The position numbers were made by a program, and so were the translations under genes. The notes beneath the pieces are model-generated. The model saw only the letters and a list, made by a program, of their open reading frames with translations. It did not search any database and was not told the DNA's origin. From Halovenus amylolytica (GTDB taxonomy: Archaea > Halobacteriota > Halobacteria > Halobacteriales > Haloarculaceae), in contig SAYS01000005.1 of the NCBI GenBank assembly GCA_004015825.1, positions 166,034-230,033 of the forward strand: 64,000 bases of DNA, written 5' to 3'. Of this stretch, positions 55,570 to 63,894 are shown one piece after another. Position 1 is the first letter of the stretch. The number at the start of each line of letters is the position of its first letter.

Positions 55570-56604
55570 ATGGAAACGCGGAAAGTCCAGCGGCTGGGTC
55601 CGTCGACGCTCGCGATGACCCTGCCAGCAGAGTGGGCACAGGAGTACGATGTAGAGAAAGGAGACGAAGTATCACTGCGACTCGGTGGCAAGGGAACGCT
55701 GACAGTGATGCCGGAGTCGGTCCACTCCGAGGAAAGCGAGGCGGTGATCAACGCGAGTGGACTCGATGCGGCGGCCGTCGAACGGGCGATCGTCTCGCAG
55801 TACGTCCTCGGCCGGCGGGTCATCCACGTCCGGGCAGACGAGGGAGAGACCCTCGAAAGTTCGCACATCAACGCCGTCTACAACGCCGAGACACAGCTGA
55901 TGGGGCTGGGCGTCATCGAGGAGACGCCGGACAACATCGCGATCCGCTGTTCGGTCGATCCCGAGGATTTCACGCTGGATAACCTCCTCGAACGGCTCGA
56001 ATCGACCGGCTCGACGATGCGAAACGAGGCGATCAAATCGCTCGCCCACAGCAACCCGGATCTCGCCCAGCGCGCGCTCAACCGGGAACGGCAGGCGAAC
56101 AAGATCTTCGTGCTACTGCTGCGCCTGATCTTTACCTCCTACCAGAATCCGAATCTGGCGCGGGCCGTCGGCCTGACCGACGGCTTCCCGCTGATCGGCT
56201 ACCGCTCGATCGCGAAGAATCTGGAGCTGACCGCCGACAACGCCGAAGATATTGCCGAGATCGCGCTCGAAGCCGAGGGGCACTCCCTGAACGTCGAGCA
56301 GGGGACGATGCGGCGCATCCGGGAGTTCACCGACCAGGTCAACGAGATCACCGAACTCGCAGTCGAGGCCGCAGTCGAACGCGATTACGACACTGCAATC
56401 GAGATCCGCAAGAAGTTCGCCGAGATCAGCACGCTCGAACAGGAGATTCTCGCGGATCTCCCCGAGATGGAAAACGAACAGCTCCTGCAGATCCGGGAGG
56501 TGCTCGTGAGTCTCGACCAGACCGCACAGTACGCCGTTCGAAACGCAGAAATCGCGACGAACCTCGCCCTGAACGAAGAGTCAGAACACATTACAATCGA
56601 GTAA
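55570..56604 (+). CDS. AbrB-domain/PhoU phosphate uptake regulator
   Basis: A 344-residue protein. The N-terminal AbrB/SpoVT-type DNA-binding domain starts METRKVQRLGPSTLAMTLPA, followed by EWAQEYDVEKGDEVSLRL. Two PhoU three-helix-bundle repeats follow at about 120-330, with NRERQANKIFVLLLRLIF and AVERDYDTAIEIRKKFAEIS. PhoU links phosphate transport to gene control; the fusion with AbrB makes it a direct transcription regulator in archaea. It is not next to the pstB at 23.9 kb. Confidence 0.92.
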   Translation: METRKVQRLGPSTLAMTLPAEWAQEYDVEKGDEVSLRLGGKGTLTVMPESVHSEESEAVINASGLDAAAVERAIVSQYVLGRRVIHVRADEGETLESSHINAVYNAETQLMGLGVIEETPDNIAIRCSVDPEDFTLDNLLERLESTGSTMRNEAIKSLAHSNPDLAQRALNRERQANKIFVLLLRLIFTSYQNPNLARAVGLTDGFPLIGYRSIAKNLELTADNAEDIAEIALEAEGHSLNVEQGTMRRIREFTDQVNEITELAVEAAVERDYDTAIEIRKKFAEISTLEQEILADLPEMENEQLLQIREVLVSLDQTAQYAVRNAEIATNLALNEESEHITIE

Positions 56605-56634
56605 ATTAAGTACGGACCTTCAGAACAGCTACGT

Positions 56635-56850
56635 ATGGCCGAGATGACCGAGACATCCGATATGGGCAAGGGCCTCGTTCTGGTTTTCGGGATTATCACC
56701 GCGCTCGCGGCGGTTGGGACGGCCGCGAGCGCCTACCAGTCCGAGATCGGCGGGGGCGACGACTCCTTACAGATACTCTCCGGTGTCTTTCTGGCAGTTG
56801 CATTCGTCGCCGCCGGGATCGCAGTCGCTGCGGTGCATCTGTACCGGTAG
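56635..56850 (+). CDS. Small two-helix membrane protein
   Basis: A 71-residue protein with two hydrophobic segments (about 11-32, GKGLVLVFGIITALAAVGTA, and 47-68) around a Gly/Asp-rich loop EIGGGDDS. The hydrophilic N-terminus has two Met starts close together. Similar small proteins occur in other haloarchaea, but the family name is uncertain. Confidence 0.65.
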   Translation: MAEMTETSDMGKGLVLVFGIITALAAVGTAASAYQSEIGGGDDSLQILSGVFLAVAFVAAGIAVAAVHLYR

Positions 56851-56909
56851 GACCCAACTTTCCCGAAACGAAAAACCGTTAAGACGTTCGCGCACGTAGT
56901 AGTTCCATA

Positions 56910-57134
56910 ATGACCGAACTCGGTGACATCGACCGGAAGATACTCGATCATCTCCGGGATACCGTCTCCCGGGGTGAGCAGTACGTGCGGTCGAAAACGA
57001 TCGCGGAACAGCTCGGACTCTCCTCCAAACAGGTCGGCGCACGCCTCCCGAAACTCGACGAGGAGTCAGAAGACGTCGAGATCGAGAAGTGGGGCCGGGC
57101 ACGCTCGACGACCTGGCGGGTCACACGTAGCTAA
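56910..57134 (+). CDS. Small winged-helix protein
   Basis: A 74-residue protein: DIDRKILDHLRDTVSRGEQY then VRSKTIAEQLGLSSKQVGAR and a wing EIEKWGRARSTTWRVT. The I-A-E-x-L-G-L-S-S-K-x-V-G recognition helix is clear. It is likely to be a DNA-binding regulator; the target is unknown. Related to a haloarchaeal DUF (DUF7123-like, from memory). CCGTTAAGA upstream at 56877 may be a TATA variant. Confidence 0.78.
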   Translation: MTELGDIDRKILDHLRDTVSRGEQYVRSKTIAEQLGLSSKQVGARLPKLDEESEDVEIEKWGRARSTTWRVTRS

Positions 57135-57166
57135 CCGTTTTTATAGTTGCTCTCGTAACCCAACAT

Positions 57167-57598
57167 ATGGTTGTCCGCGCAGAGAGAGTCGTCGTGATAC
57201 CTGCCCCGCGAGAACAGGTCTGGGAGTTTATCGACGACCCGGAGAAACGGGCCAGACCGATCAGCGTCGTCACAGATTTCGAACTGCTCGACAACGGAAA
57301 GGCGATCTGGCACGTCGCGCTCCCACTCCCGATTACAGACCGCACGTTCCAGATCGAAACGGAAGACCGCAAACGGACGCCTCCGGAGTACGTCGAATTT
57401 GTCGGGACGTCGAAGGCGTTCCGGGTGATCGGTGAACACGAACTCACCGAGACTGACGACGGAACAGAACTCCACAACACGTTCACCGTCGAGGGTCGCC
57501 TCCCGGGTGTCGAGACCTTTTTCAAACGGAATATTGACGACGAACTGGCAAACCTCGAACAGGCAATTATCGACGATGTGGCGGCCCAACAGGACTGA
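57167..57598 (+). CDS. SRPBCC/CoxG-like START-fold protein
   Basis: A 143-residue protein. It starts VRAERVVVIPAPREQVWEFI and continues DDPEKRARPISVVTDFELL, the first strand and helix of the SRPBCC fold, and ends with an amphipathic helix (NIDDELANLEQAIIDDVA). CoxG-like members bind hydrophobic ligands or help carbon monoxide dehydrogenase assembly. No such neighbour is visible, so the ligand is unknown. TTTTTATAGTTG at 57139-57150 is a good TATA 20 nt upstream. Confidence 0.85.
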   Translation: MVVRAERVVVIPAPREQVWEFIDDPEKRARPISVVTDFELLDNGKAIWHVALPLPITDRTFQIETEDRKRTPPEYVEFVGTSKAFRVIGEHELTETDDGTELHNTFTVEGRLPGVETFFKRNIDDELANLEQAIIDDVAAQQD

Positions 57599-57672
57599 TC
57601 GTAAACAGAGGGTGAGTCTCAGTGGTGATAATTAGTCAGTAGATACAAGCCAGTTCAGGGTCAGGTGTCTGT

Positions 57673-58233
57673 ATGGCCGCAGAGACGGATACAACAGTCC
57701 TCGTCGTCGACGATGAAAATGCGGTGGCGGATGCGTATGCTGCACAGCTCGAAAAAGAGTACACAGTGCTGACGGCATACGGCGGCGAGGAGGCAATCGA
57801 GGTGGTGAACTCTGCTGTTGATATCGCGTTGCTGGACCGGCGCATGCCGGCTGTTTCCGGAGACGAGGTCCTCGAAGAGATCCGAAGACAGGAGATCAAC
57901 TGCCGGGTCATTATGGTAACTGCAGTCGATCCCGATTTCGACATCGTCGAGATGCCGTTCGAGGATTATCTGAAAAAACCGGTCGACAGAGCAGCGCTCG
58001 TGGAGGCGATCGAACGCCAGCTCGAAGCCAGCGAGTACGACGAACGCTTCGAGGAGTTTCTCGAACTCAACACGAAAATCGGGCTCCTCGAAGAGGAGAA
58101 ACCGACACAGGAACTCGAACGCTCCGAGGAACTCCAGGAGATCAGAGACCGCGCCGACCGTCTCAAGTCGGATCTCGACGAGACTGTGATGAAATTCGAC
58201 GAACCCAAAACCGCCTTTCAGGATCTGTTCTAG
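57673..58233 (+). CDS. Response regulator with receiver and HalX domains
   Basis: A 186-residue protein. The receiver domain (10-115) has the acidic pocket VLVVDDEN (D13, D14), phosphoacceptor D55 in IALLDRRMP, switch T83 (VIMVTAVD) and K101/K102 in DYLKKPV. The second part (about 125-180) is a HalX helical domain (FEEFLELNTKIGLLEEEKPT). HalX is found only after halobacterial receivers. The partner histidine kinase is not in the window. It overlaps the next gene tail-to-tail by 4 bp. Confidence 0.92.
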   Translation: MAAETDTTVLVVDDENAVADAYAAQLEKEYTVLTAYGGEEAIEVVNSAVDIALLDRRMPAVSGDEVLEEIRRQEINCRVIMVTAVDPDFDIVEMPFEDYLKKPVDRAALVEAIERQLEASEYDERFEEFLELNTKIGLLEEEKPTQELERSEELQEIRDRADRLKSDLDETVMKFDEPKTAFQDLF

Positions 58234-58607
58234 CGCTGCCGCCAGTTACTGCGATCGAAGACGAATCCGGAGAGTTCCGAGGCGAGTCTGCGGGCCGCCC
58301 GTTCGCTATCCGTGTGTAGATCACCCGAAACAGCGCCTGCCTCGCCGCCGACACCCTCTGCCTGCGAGATGGGATCTGTGCCAGTCGGGTACGACCGGAG
58401 TGTCCGGGTCTGCTCGCGGAGCGCCCTGACAGCGTCCGTGTCGAGTTCGACGTCGAGATGCTGGATATCGTAGCGGACGATGTAGCCACGCTCCGCGTCC
58501 CGGATTGCGACGACTGGCTGGTTGCGTTTTGTACACTCCGCCCAGATGTTGCGGCGTGTTCGGTCCGACTCGTACACTGGGACATGCTGTGGGGCCAGTT
58601 GATCCAT
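58230..58607 (-). CDS. Unknown soluble haloarchaeal protein
   Basis: A 125-residue protein from the ATG at 58607 (MDQLAPQHVPVYESDRTRRN). The frame stays open to 58772, but that part shadows the aminotransferase end. It has a small alpha/beta N-terminal part (NQPVVAIRDAERGYIVRYDI) with QHLDVELDTDAVRALREQTR and an acidic end. I do not recognise the family. The stop overlaps the HalX gene stop, which is convergent. Confidence 0.7.
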   Translation of the reverse strand: MDQLAPQHVPVYESDRTRRNIWAECTKRNQPVVAIRDAERGYIVRYDIQHLDVELDTDAVRALREQTRTLRSYPTGTDPISQAEGVGGEAGAVSGDLHTDSERAARRLASELSGFVFDRSNWRQR

Positions 58608-58668
58608 GACCGCTAGTTGGCTGCAAACAGTATCTGTCTGTCGGAACACATCACGCTGGCCGTCTTCG

Positions 58669-59790
58669 CTACCGAACGGCCTCCGTTGCGTCAGCCATGA
58701 TATCGATCGCCTCCGCGAGTGTCTCCATATCCGTCGCATACGAGATCCGTGCGTAGCCATCGCCGTTCGCACCGAAGGCCTCCCCGGGGACGACGACCAC
58801 TCCCCGTTCGATCACCTCGTCGACCCAGCCGTCGGGGACCTTCGGCATCGCGTAGAACGCACCGGATGGTCGCGGACAGTCCAGTCCCATCTCCTCGAAC
58901 CCCTCCAACAGGAGGTCTCGACGCTCCTCGAAGGCGACTCGCATCTCTTCGACGACGTCCTGCGGACCGTTCAGTGCGGCCTCTGCGGCGTACTGGGACG
59001 GTGCGCTGGCACAGGCCTGGCCGTACTGGTGGACTCGGAGCATGCGCTCGATCCGATCCGTTGCGCCGGTGATCCAGCCGAGTCGCCAGCCGGTCATCGA
59101 GTAGGCTTTCGAGCAGGCGTTGACGATTGCGACGTTGTCACCCTCTGTAAACTCGGCCGGCGAGCGGTGTTCACCGTCGAAGACCTGGTGTTCGTACACC
59201 TCGTCGGAGACACAGAGTACGTCGTGTTCGTCGGCGATGCGGGCGAACTCGCGCATATCCTCGGGTGACTGGACGGCCCCGGTCGGGTTCGCGGGGCTGT
59301 TGACGACGAAGACGGCAGTCTCGTCGGTGATGGCCTCCTCGACAGTCCGGGGATCGAGTGTGAGATCCTCGCGGAGGCCGACGGGTTTCGGTGTCCCGCC
59401 AGCGATGTGTGTCAGCGCCTCGTAGGAGACGAAACCCGGGTCCGGGAAGATGACTTCCTCGCCGGGATCGACGTGGGCTTCGAGTGCGATGTGTAGCGCC
59501 TCGCTCCCGCCGGCAGTCGCGATGATATCTTCTGGATCGACGTCGAGGTCGTTGTCGCGGGCGTGTTTCTCGGCGATCGCTTCACGGAGTGACTCTGTCC
59601 CTTTGTTCGACGTGTAGGCGTCAGCTTTGCCCGCCCGGATCGCGTCGACGGCCGCCTCGCGGGCGTGTTCTGGCGTCGGAAAGTCAGGCTGGCCGAGACC
59701 GAGATTGATCGCATCCTCGCCTGCGGCCTCGAAGACCTCCCGGATCCCGCTGATAGATACCTGTTCGACACGGTGTGAAAACGACGTCAT
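58669..59790 (-). CDS. Pyridoxal-phosphate aminotransferase, class I/II (AspC-like)
   Basis: A 373-residue enzyme from the ATG at 59790 (MTSFSHRVEQVSISGIREVF). INLGLGQPDFPTPEHAREA, VNSPANPTGAV, and the PLP lysine in NACSKAYSMTGWRLGWITG are conserved, as is the late Arg in YARISYATDMETL. It probably exchanges amino groups of aspartate or other amino acids with 2-oxoglutarate. Specificity cannot be fixed from sequence. It is followed on the same strand by the unknown gene at 58230. Confidence 0.93.
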   Translation of the reverse strand: MTSFSHRVEQVSISGIREVFEAAGEDAINLGLGQPDFPTPEHAREAAVDAIRAGKADAYTSNKGTESLREAIAEKHARDNDLDVDPEDIIATAGGSEALHIALEAHVDPGEEVIFPDPGFVSYEALTHIAGGTPKPVGLREDLTLDPRTVEEAITDETAVFVVNSPANPTGAVQSPEDMREFARIADEHDVLCVSDEVYEHQVFDGEHRSPAEFTEGDNVAIVNACSKAYSMTGWRLGWITGATDRIERMLRVHQYGQACASAPSQYAAEAALNGPQDVVEEMRVAFEERRDLLLEGFEEMGLDCPRPSGAFYAMPKVPDGWVDEVIERGVVVVPGEAFGANGDGYARISYATDMETLAEAIDIMADATEAVR

Positions 59791-59842
59791 ACCGTATGGG
59801 GACGGCCCCGTGGCATTAACTGTTGGTGTCTCTGGCTGGCCG

Positions 59843-60178
59843 CTATCCGTCGATGCCAGCAGGGTCGACGACGAGTTCGCCGGTGTTCGAGAGTGTAACC
59901 TCACACCCTTCGTAGGTGAACGAGACCTGAATTGTACCCGTCCGTTCGTCTCGTGAGAGTATCGTCTCCAGGGCGTCCGGATCGATAGCCGAGTACACCG
60001 GCTCTATCTCCTCCGTACTCCGATCTGTACGTTCCGTGATCGCCTCGATCAACGGGAGTAGAAACGAGTCGTCCGGGTCCCAGCTGCGAGTCACCGCGGC
60101 TCTGTCGGCAGACGTCCCGTGGTCTGATTCAGCAGGTTCTTCGACTGAACCGACGTAGCGATCAGGATGAGACGGCAT
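59843..60178 (-). CDS. HalOD1 output-domain protein
   Basis: A 111-residue protein. The core SFLLPLIEAITERTDRSTEE, IEPVYSAIDPDALETIL, and FTYEGCEVTLSNTGELVV matches HalOD1, a domain at the end of halobacterial receiver proteins but often free-standing. It is probably a signalling output module of unknown partner. It is divergent from the HEXXH protein, with an AT-rich spacer (60180-60260). Confidence 0.88.
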   Translation of the reverse strand: MPSHPDRYVGSVEEPAESDHGTSADRAAVTRSWDPDDSFLLPLIEAITERTDRSTEEIEPVYSAIDPDALETILSRDERTGTIQVSFTYEGCEVTLSNTGELVVDPAGIDG

Positions 60179-60338
60179 ACATATAATAATACATTGTAGT
60201 ATATTAATCTATCTGGCATACGTGTTAGGTATATATACACATAGTTTAGTTATAGATAATTACAGAGTACAACTGTCGTGGCTGTCGGCTCCGTCAAGTC
60301 GTGGCTCATTTGTAGCTTTGCGTCGTTGACTCGTCTGT

Positions 60339-60869
60339 ATGGTCGGCCCAGTCGTCACGTTCGGGATCGCCTTCGTCGGTATCTGGCTGATCATCGCGAT
60401 CCACGAGTGGGGACACTACTACGCCGGTCGAAACATCGTCGGGATTCCGCCGGAGTCGATCACCGTGGTCGAGCTGTATTTCCCTCGCTACGTGGCGCTC
60501 AACGATGGGGAGGAGTGGATCTCGCCACGCAATCTAGAACAGTATCGCCAGACCTACGAGCAGTATGATCCAGACGGCGAGCATATAGAGCGGTTTCTCG
60601 CCGCCGGAGAACTGATCCAGGCCGCTGTGGTGGTCCCGGTTGCCGTCGTTGTCGGTTTCGCAGTCTCCGTCGAAATCGCCGTTGTGATTCTCCTGTTGTC
60701 ACTGCTGTCGACGGCTGCGTACGTTGGCATCGATCTGATTGCGACACTGTACACCGGGACGCCATCCGGTGACTACTCACAGCTCTGGGAGACGACGCCG
60801 ATGCTGCCGATATTTTTGTTGCTCGGCTTCGCCAGTCTCCACGTGACCCCGATGCTGTTGTTGACGTGA
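60339..60869 (+). CDS. Membrane protein with an HEXXH motif (M50-like candidate)
   Basis: A 176-residue protein starting with a hydrophobic helix (VVTFGIAFVGIWLIIAI) that runs straight into H22-E23-W-G-H26-YYAGR, the HExxHxxxA-type zinc site of site-2/M50 metalloproteases. About 70 hydrophilic residues follow (LEQYRQTYEQYDPDGEH), then three more hydrophobic segments (about 92-112, 113-135, 155-173). The second M50 motif (N-x-x-P-x-x-x-x-D-G) is not seen. It may be a short membrane peptidase or a non-catalytic relative. Confidence 0.65.
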   Translation: MVGPVVTFGIAFVGIWLIIAIHEWGHYYAGRNIVGIPPESITVVELYFPRYVALNDGEEWISPRNLEQYRQTYEQYDPDGEHIERFLAAGELIQAAVVVPVAVVVGFAVSVEIAVVILLLSLLSTAAYVGIDLIATLYTGTPSGDYSQLWETTPMLPIFLLLGFASLHVTPMLLLT

Positions 60870-60917
60870 AACATCCGTGCGAGCGATTTGGAGATTCCCG
60901 ACGAAGTGAGAAGTAAT

Positions 60918-60949
60918 GCGCTCACGGCGTTCGCGCCTTCGATGCGCTG
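60918..60949 (+). repeat. Copy of the sequence downstream of tRNA-Gly
   Basis: 32 nt nearly identical to 61016-61047 (two differences), starting GCGCTCACG and ending TTCGATGCGCTG. The other copy ends inside the 3' end of tRNA-Gly, so this is a duplicated tRNA 3' flank. Confidence 0.8.
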
Positions 60950-61040
60950 CTCGTTCGCTCGCAGGCTCGCTCACTGCGCTCACGGGTCACTACGTTCCCC
61001 GTTCGCGTACACCAGGCGCTCACGATGTTCGCGCCTTCGA

Positions 61041-61111
61041 TGCGCTGGCCGGGAATTGAACCCGGGCTATGAGCTTGGGAAGCTCATGTCCTACCACTAG
61101 ACCACCAGCGC
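61041..61111 (-). tRNA. tRNA-Gly (anticodon CCC)
   Basis: Reverse-strand 71-nt cloverleaf. The acceptor is GCGCTGG/CCAGCGC, the discriminator A, the D-arm is GTCTAGTGGTAGGAC, the anticodon arm is TGAGC-TTCCCAA-GCTCA with anticodon CCC, and the T-arm CCCGG-GTTCAAT-TCCCGG fits tRNA-Gly. No intron. Both its 3' and 5' flanks contain partial copies of the gene (see repeats). Confidence 0.96.
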
Positions 61112-61160
61112 TCGTTCATTGCATTCACTCACGCTGAGGCTCGCGAACCTGACGGTTCGC

Positions 61161-61190
61161 TCACCACCAGCGCTCGTTCATTGCATTCCT
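61161..61190 (+). repeat. Copy of the tRNA-Gly 5' end and flank
   Basis: CACCACCAGCGCTCGTTCATTGCATTC near here repeats the sequence covering the tRNA 5' end and its flank at 61101-61125. A weaker echo (CACCCCCAGCGC) follows at 61225-61236. Confidence 0.75.
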
Positions 61191-61334
61191 CGTGCCCTGT
61201 AGTTCGCAACCCACGGGGTTGCTCACCCCCAGCGCACTCCTCACTGGAAACGTTGTCCCCCTCCGTAATCAGATTTCCGTCTTCGCCGCGGGCGGACCGC
61301 CGGGTTGATTTCGGGGACCGACGAACAGTGAAAT

Positions 61335-61847
61335 ATGGAAGAAAACCGCGAACTCGCCGAACAACTCCAGTCACGCCTCGTCGATGCTGGCCAGCGGTTG
61401 GCCGTCGCCGAATCTAGCACCGGTGGCCTCGTCGGCTCGACGATCACTGATATCCCCGGATCGAGCAACTACTTCGATCGATCACTGGTGACCTACTCCA
61501 ACGAAGCGAAGGTGGACCTCCTTGGCGTCGAGGAAACGACACTCGAAACAGTGGGTGCCGTCTCCGCCGAGACAGCCCAGCAGATGGCCGAGGGTGTCCG
61601 AGCCGGGGCAGACTGCACCTGGGGCCTCTCCACGACCGGGATCGCCGGCCCCGCCGGCGGAACGGAGGAAAAACCCGTCGGCACGGTATTCATCGGTGTT
61701 GCCTACAACGGAGCGGAAAAGCGCGTCGCCGCGACCCGGTACGAGTTCGAAGGCCCGCGACTGGACTGCAAAGGGCAGTTCACACAGCAAGCCTTCCGTG
61801 ACCTGCTCGATGCAGTCGAATCCCGGCTAGACGACGCCGACAGTTAG
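61335..61847 (+). CDS. CinA C-terminal domain protein (NMN amidohydrolase family)
   Basis: A 170-residue protein. LAVAESSTGGLVGSTITDIP, SLVTYSNEAKVDLLGV, and GLSTTGIAGPAGGTEEKPVG are the marks of the CinA C-domain/PncC family, which turns nicotinamide mononucleotide into nicotinic acid mononucleotide plus ammonia. It is only the C-terminal half; the N-domain is a separate gene at 53445. It overlaps the Mrr-like gene tail-to-tail by 21 bp. Confidence 0.93.
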   Translation: MEENRELAEQLQSRLVDAGQRLAVAESSTGGLVGSTITDIPGSSNYFDRSLVTYSNEAKVDLLGVEETTLETVGAVSAETAQQMAEGVRAGADCTWGLSTTGIAGPAGGTEEKPVGTVFIGVAYNGAEKRVAATRYEFEGPRLDCKGQFTQQAFRDLLDAVESRLDDADS

Positions 61848-63188
61848 TAACACGAAGAGGACGAACAGGACTGCCGCGGCAGCCGTCCCGGCGACGAGTG
61901 GTTTGTTTTCGAGTGCTTTCCGGTGGATCGGCATCGCCTCGTACTCGCCACGGAACTGATCGAGATTCGCCTCATCGTAGAAGTACTTCGTGCTGTAGAA
62001 AAACGTCTCTGTCACCGCACAGCCCGTACAGACTGGCTCACCGACGAGCCGTTCGGTCTTGGTATGGTCGGGACAGTTGACACTCCCACAGTTCTCGCAG
62101 TAGGTGTAGGGGCTGTCATCTGTTTCTCCGCACTGCTTGCAGCGCCTGATCCCGTCTTCGAGCGCGAGTCGTGATGGGCCAGCCGCGTAGTACTCGTAGG
62201 GGTAGGCGTACTCGCCGAGTTCGAGGCGTGACCGGACTCTGGGGAGATAGACCGGTCTGATCGACTGTACGGAGATATCCGACAGGTTCGGCTCGCACTC
62301 TTTCCGGTAGGTGACGTTGTTGTCCCCGGTGTACTGCACCGTCGTGGTGTGTTTCCGGCGAAGTCGATCGACACTCCACTCTTTGTACTCCGTCTCGGTC
62401 TGACCGAAGCGTTCGACCGACAGATCGTCGAACGTTTCCTCGAACGACGACTCGTCGAGATCGACCGCTGCATCGAGGTTGGTGCGAACCAGCCGCTGAA
62501 TTCCACTGCGGGGAATCCGCGGCCCGTCTCCGTCAGCCTGGACGACCAGTTCGTCAGTCTGATCGATGCTGTGGATCAGACCCGCGCCCGTCTCGAAAAC
62601 TGATTCGATATCCGCACGGATGCGAACGAACGGCTCGAAAACGACCCAGTGTTCGGGCCCGGGTAGCGAGTCGGGATGGATATTCTCGATATCCTGGAAT
62701 GCAACCTCGACCGGTGCATCGACGCCGCGAGTCGGATCGTACGGCCGGAGTGTCTCATCACAGAGAATCTCGATACGGCCGTTGTAGAGGTCGAGGCCAA
62801 TCTCGTCCGCGAGCGTTCGCAGGTCGTCGCCGTCGAGCAGTTCGATCTCGTGGGGGTCGCCGTTGGCCTGGAGGTTTCGGGCGTACTCCTTCGCTGGGCC
62901 AGTGAAGTGCCCGGTCGTGGCGACCACCCCACGTTTCGGGCCGTCGTAGTCGTAAGTCGCCACAGCGGAGTGCAGTTTCTGGACGACCGGTCTCCCGACG
63001 GAGTCGGTGTGTTTGCACTCGACGACGACCGCGTTCCGGATGCCGTCGACAGTCTCCTCCATCAGAATGTCACGCCCCACGTCAGCACCGCGGTCAGATT
63101 GCCTGACGTTCTCGTAGCCGAGGTTTCTGAATACGTCTTCCATGACCTCCTCGAACTCGTAGCCCGAAAGCTCGTCCAGCACCGTCAT
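61827..63188 (-). CDS. Membrane-anchored Mrr-like restriction nuclease with zinc ribbon
   Basis: A 453-residue protein from the ATG at 63188 (MTVLDELSGYEFEEVMEDVF). The Mrr-cat domain covers 1-115, with RGADVGRDILMEE (D36/D40) and VVVECKH (E57, K59), then VVQKLHSAVATYDYDGPKRG. A long middle beta-rich part (about 150-340) follows. The C-terminal zinc ribbon is CKQCGETDDSPYTYCENCGS with CPDH and CTGC. One last helix (about 432-451, LVAGTAAAAVLFVLFVLLTV) would anchor it in the membrane. No methylase or other restriction genes are next to it. Confidence 0.88.
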   Translation of the reverse strand: MTVLDELSGYEFEEVMEDVFRNLGYENVRQSDRGADVGRDILMEETVDGIRNAVVVECKHTDSVGRPVVQKLHSAVATYDYDGPKRGVVATTGHFTGPAKEYARNLQANGDPHEIELLDGDDLRTLADEIGLDLYNGRIEILCDETLRPYDPTRGVDAPVEVAFQDIENIHPDSLPGPEHWVVFEPFVRIRADIESVFETGAGLIHSIDQTDELVVQADGDGPRIPRSGIQRLVRTNLDAAVDLDESSFEETFDDLSVERFGQTETEYKEWSVDRLRRKHTTTVQYTGDNNVTYRKECEPNLSDISVQSIRPVYLPRVRSRLELGEYAYPYEYYAAGPSRLALEDGIRRCKQCGETDDSPYTYCENCGSVNCPDHTKTERLVGEPVCTGCAVTETFFYSTKYFYDEANLDQFRGEYEAMPIHRKALENKPLVAGTAAAAVLFVLFVLLTVGVV

Positions 63189-63239
63189 TTCGTTCCCCAA
63201 GGTGCTGGATGGACTAATAGCTAGTCAGCAGCGAGACAG

Positions 63240-63785
63240 TTGAGTGATACGTACCGGATACTGTCACCGCCGGTGGAGTTACCAGCCCCGGGACCGAACG
63301 GGGAGTCAGTGACAGAGCATACCACTGACCCGTCCGTCGAACCGCCCGAAGGAAATCCGACAGGGTGGGATGGCGACCGATGGGAACACGCGACCCTCCG
63401 GCGGGCACTCGTCCACGGCGTGGCACTCTACAACGCGGGCGCGTACCATGAGTCCCACGATTGCTTCGAAGACGAGTGGTACAACTACGGGAACGGAACG
63501 ACGGAAAGCGCCTTTCTCCACGGCATGGTCCAGGTCGCGGCTGGCGCGTACAAACACTTCGATTTCGAGGACGACGACGGGATGCGGAGCCTCTTCGAGA
63601 CGGCACTCCAGTATCTTCGAGGAACACCCCGCGACTACTACGGCGTCGATATTCTAGATATCCGAACAGTCCTGACAAATGCACGCACGGAGCCCGAAAC
63701 ACTCCACGGCTGGCGTATCGAACTCGACGGAATGTATCCGGTTGCAGACGAGACAGATTTCCAGTACGCCGAGGAGTTGGAGTGA
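63240..63785 (+). CDS. DUF309 family protein
   Basis: A 181-residue frame with a TTG at 63240; a GTG at 63309 (giving 158 residues) is an alternative start. The DUF309 motif is [20 protein letters not shown], with [18 protein letters not shown] after it: the A-G-x-x-x-x-x-H-x-x-x-E-x-x-W pattern in a helical bundle. The family is small, cytoplasmic and of unknown function. It is divergent from the Mrr-like gene (51 bp between starts). Confidence 0.82.
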   Translation: MSDTYRILSPPVELPAPGPNGESVTEHTTDPSVEPPEGNPTGWDGDRWEHATLRRALVHGVALYNAGAYHESHDCFEDEWYNYGNGTTESAFLHGMVQVAAGAYKHFDFEDDDGMRSLFETALQYLRGTPRDYYGVDILDIRTVLTNARTEPETLHGWRIELDGMYPVADETDFQYAEELE

Positions 63786-63894
63786 ATCGAACCGACGACC
63801 CACGGCCAGACACAGTGGCCCAAAAATACCAGAAGGCAAATATATCAGTAGTTTTTAAATACCGCAATCATTTGAGGGTGTCATAGAACTCTTG

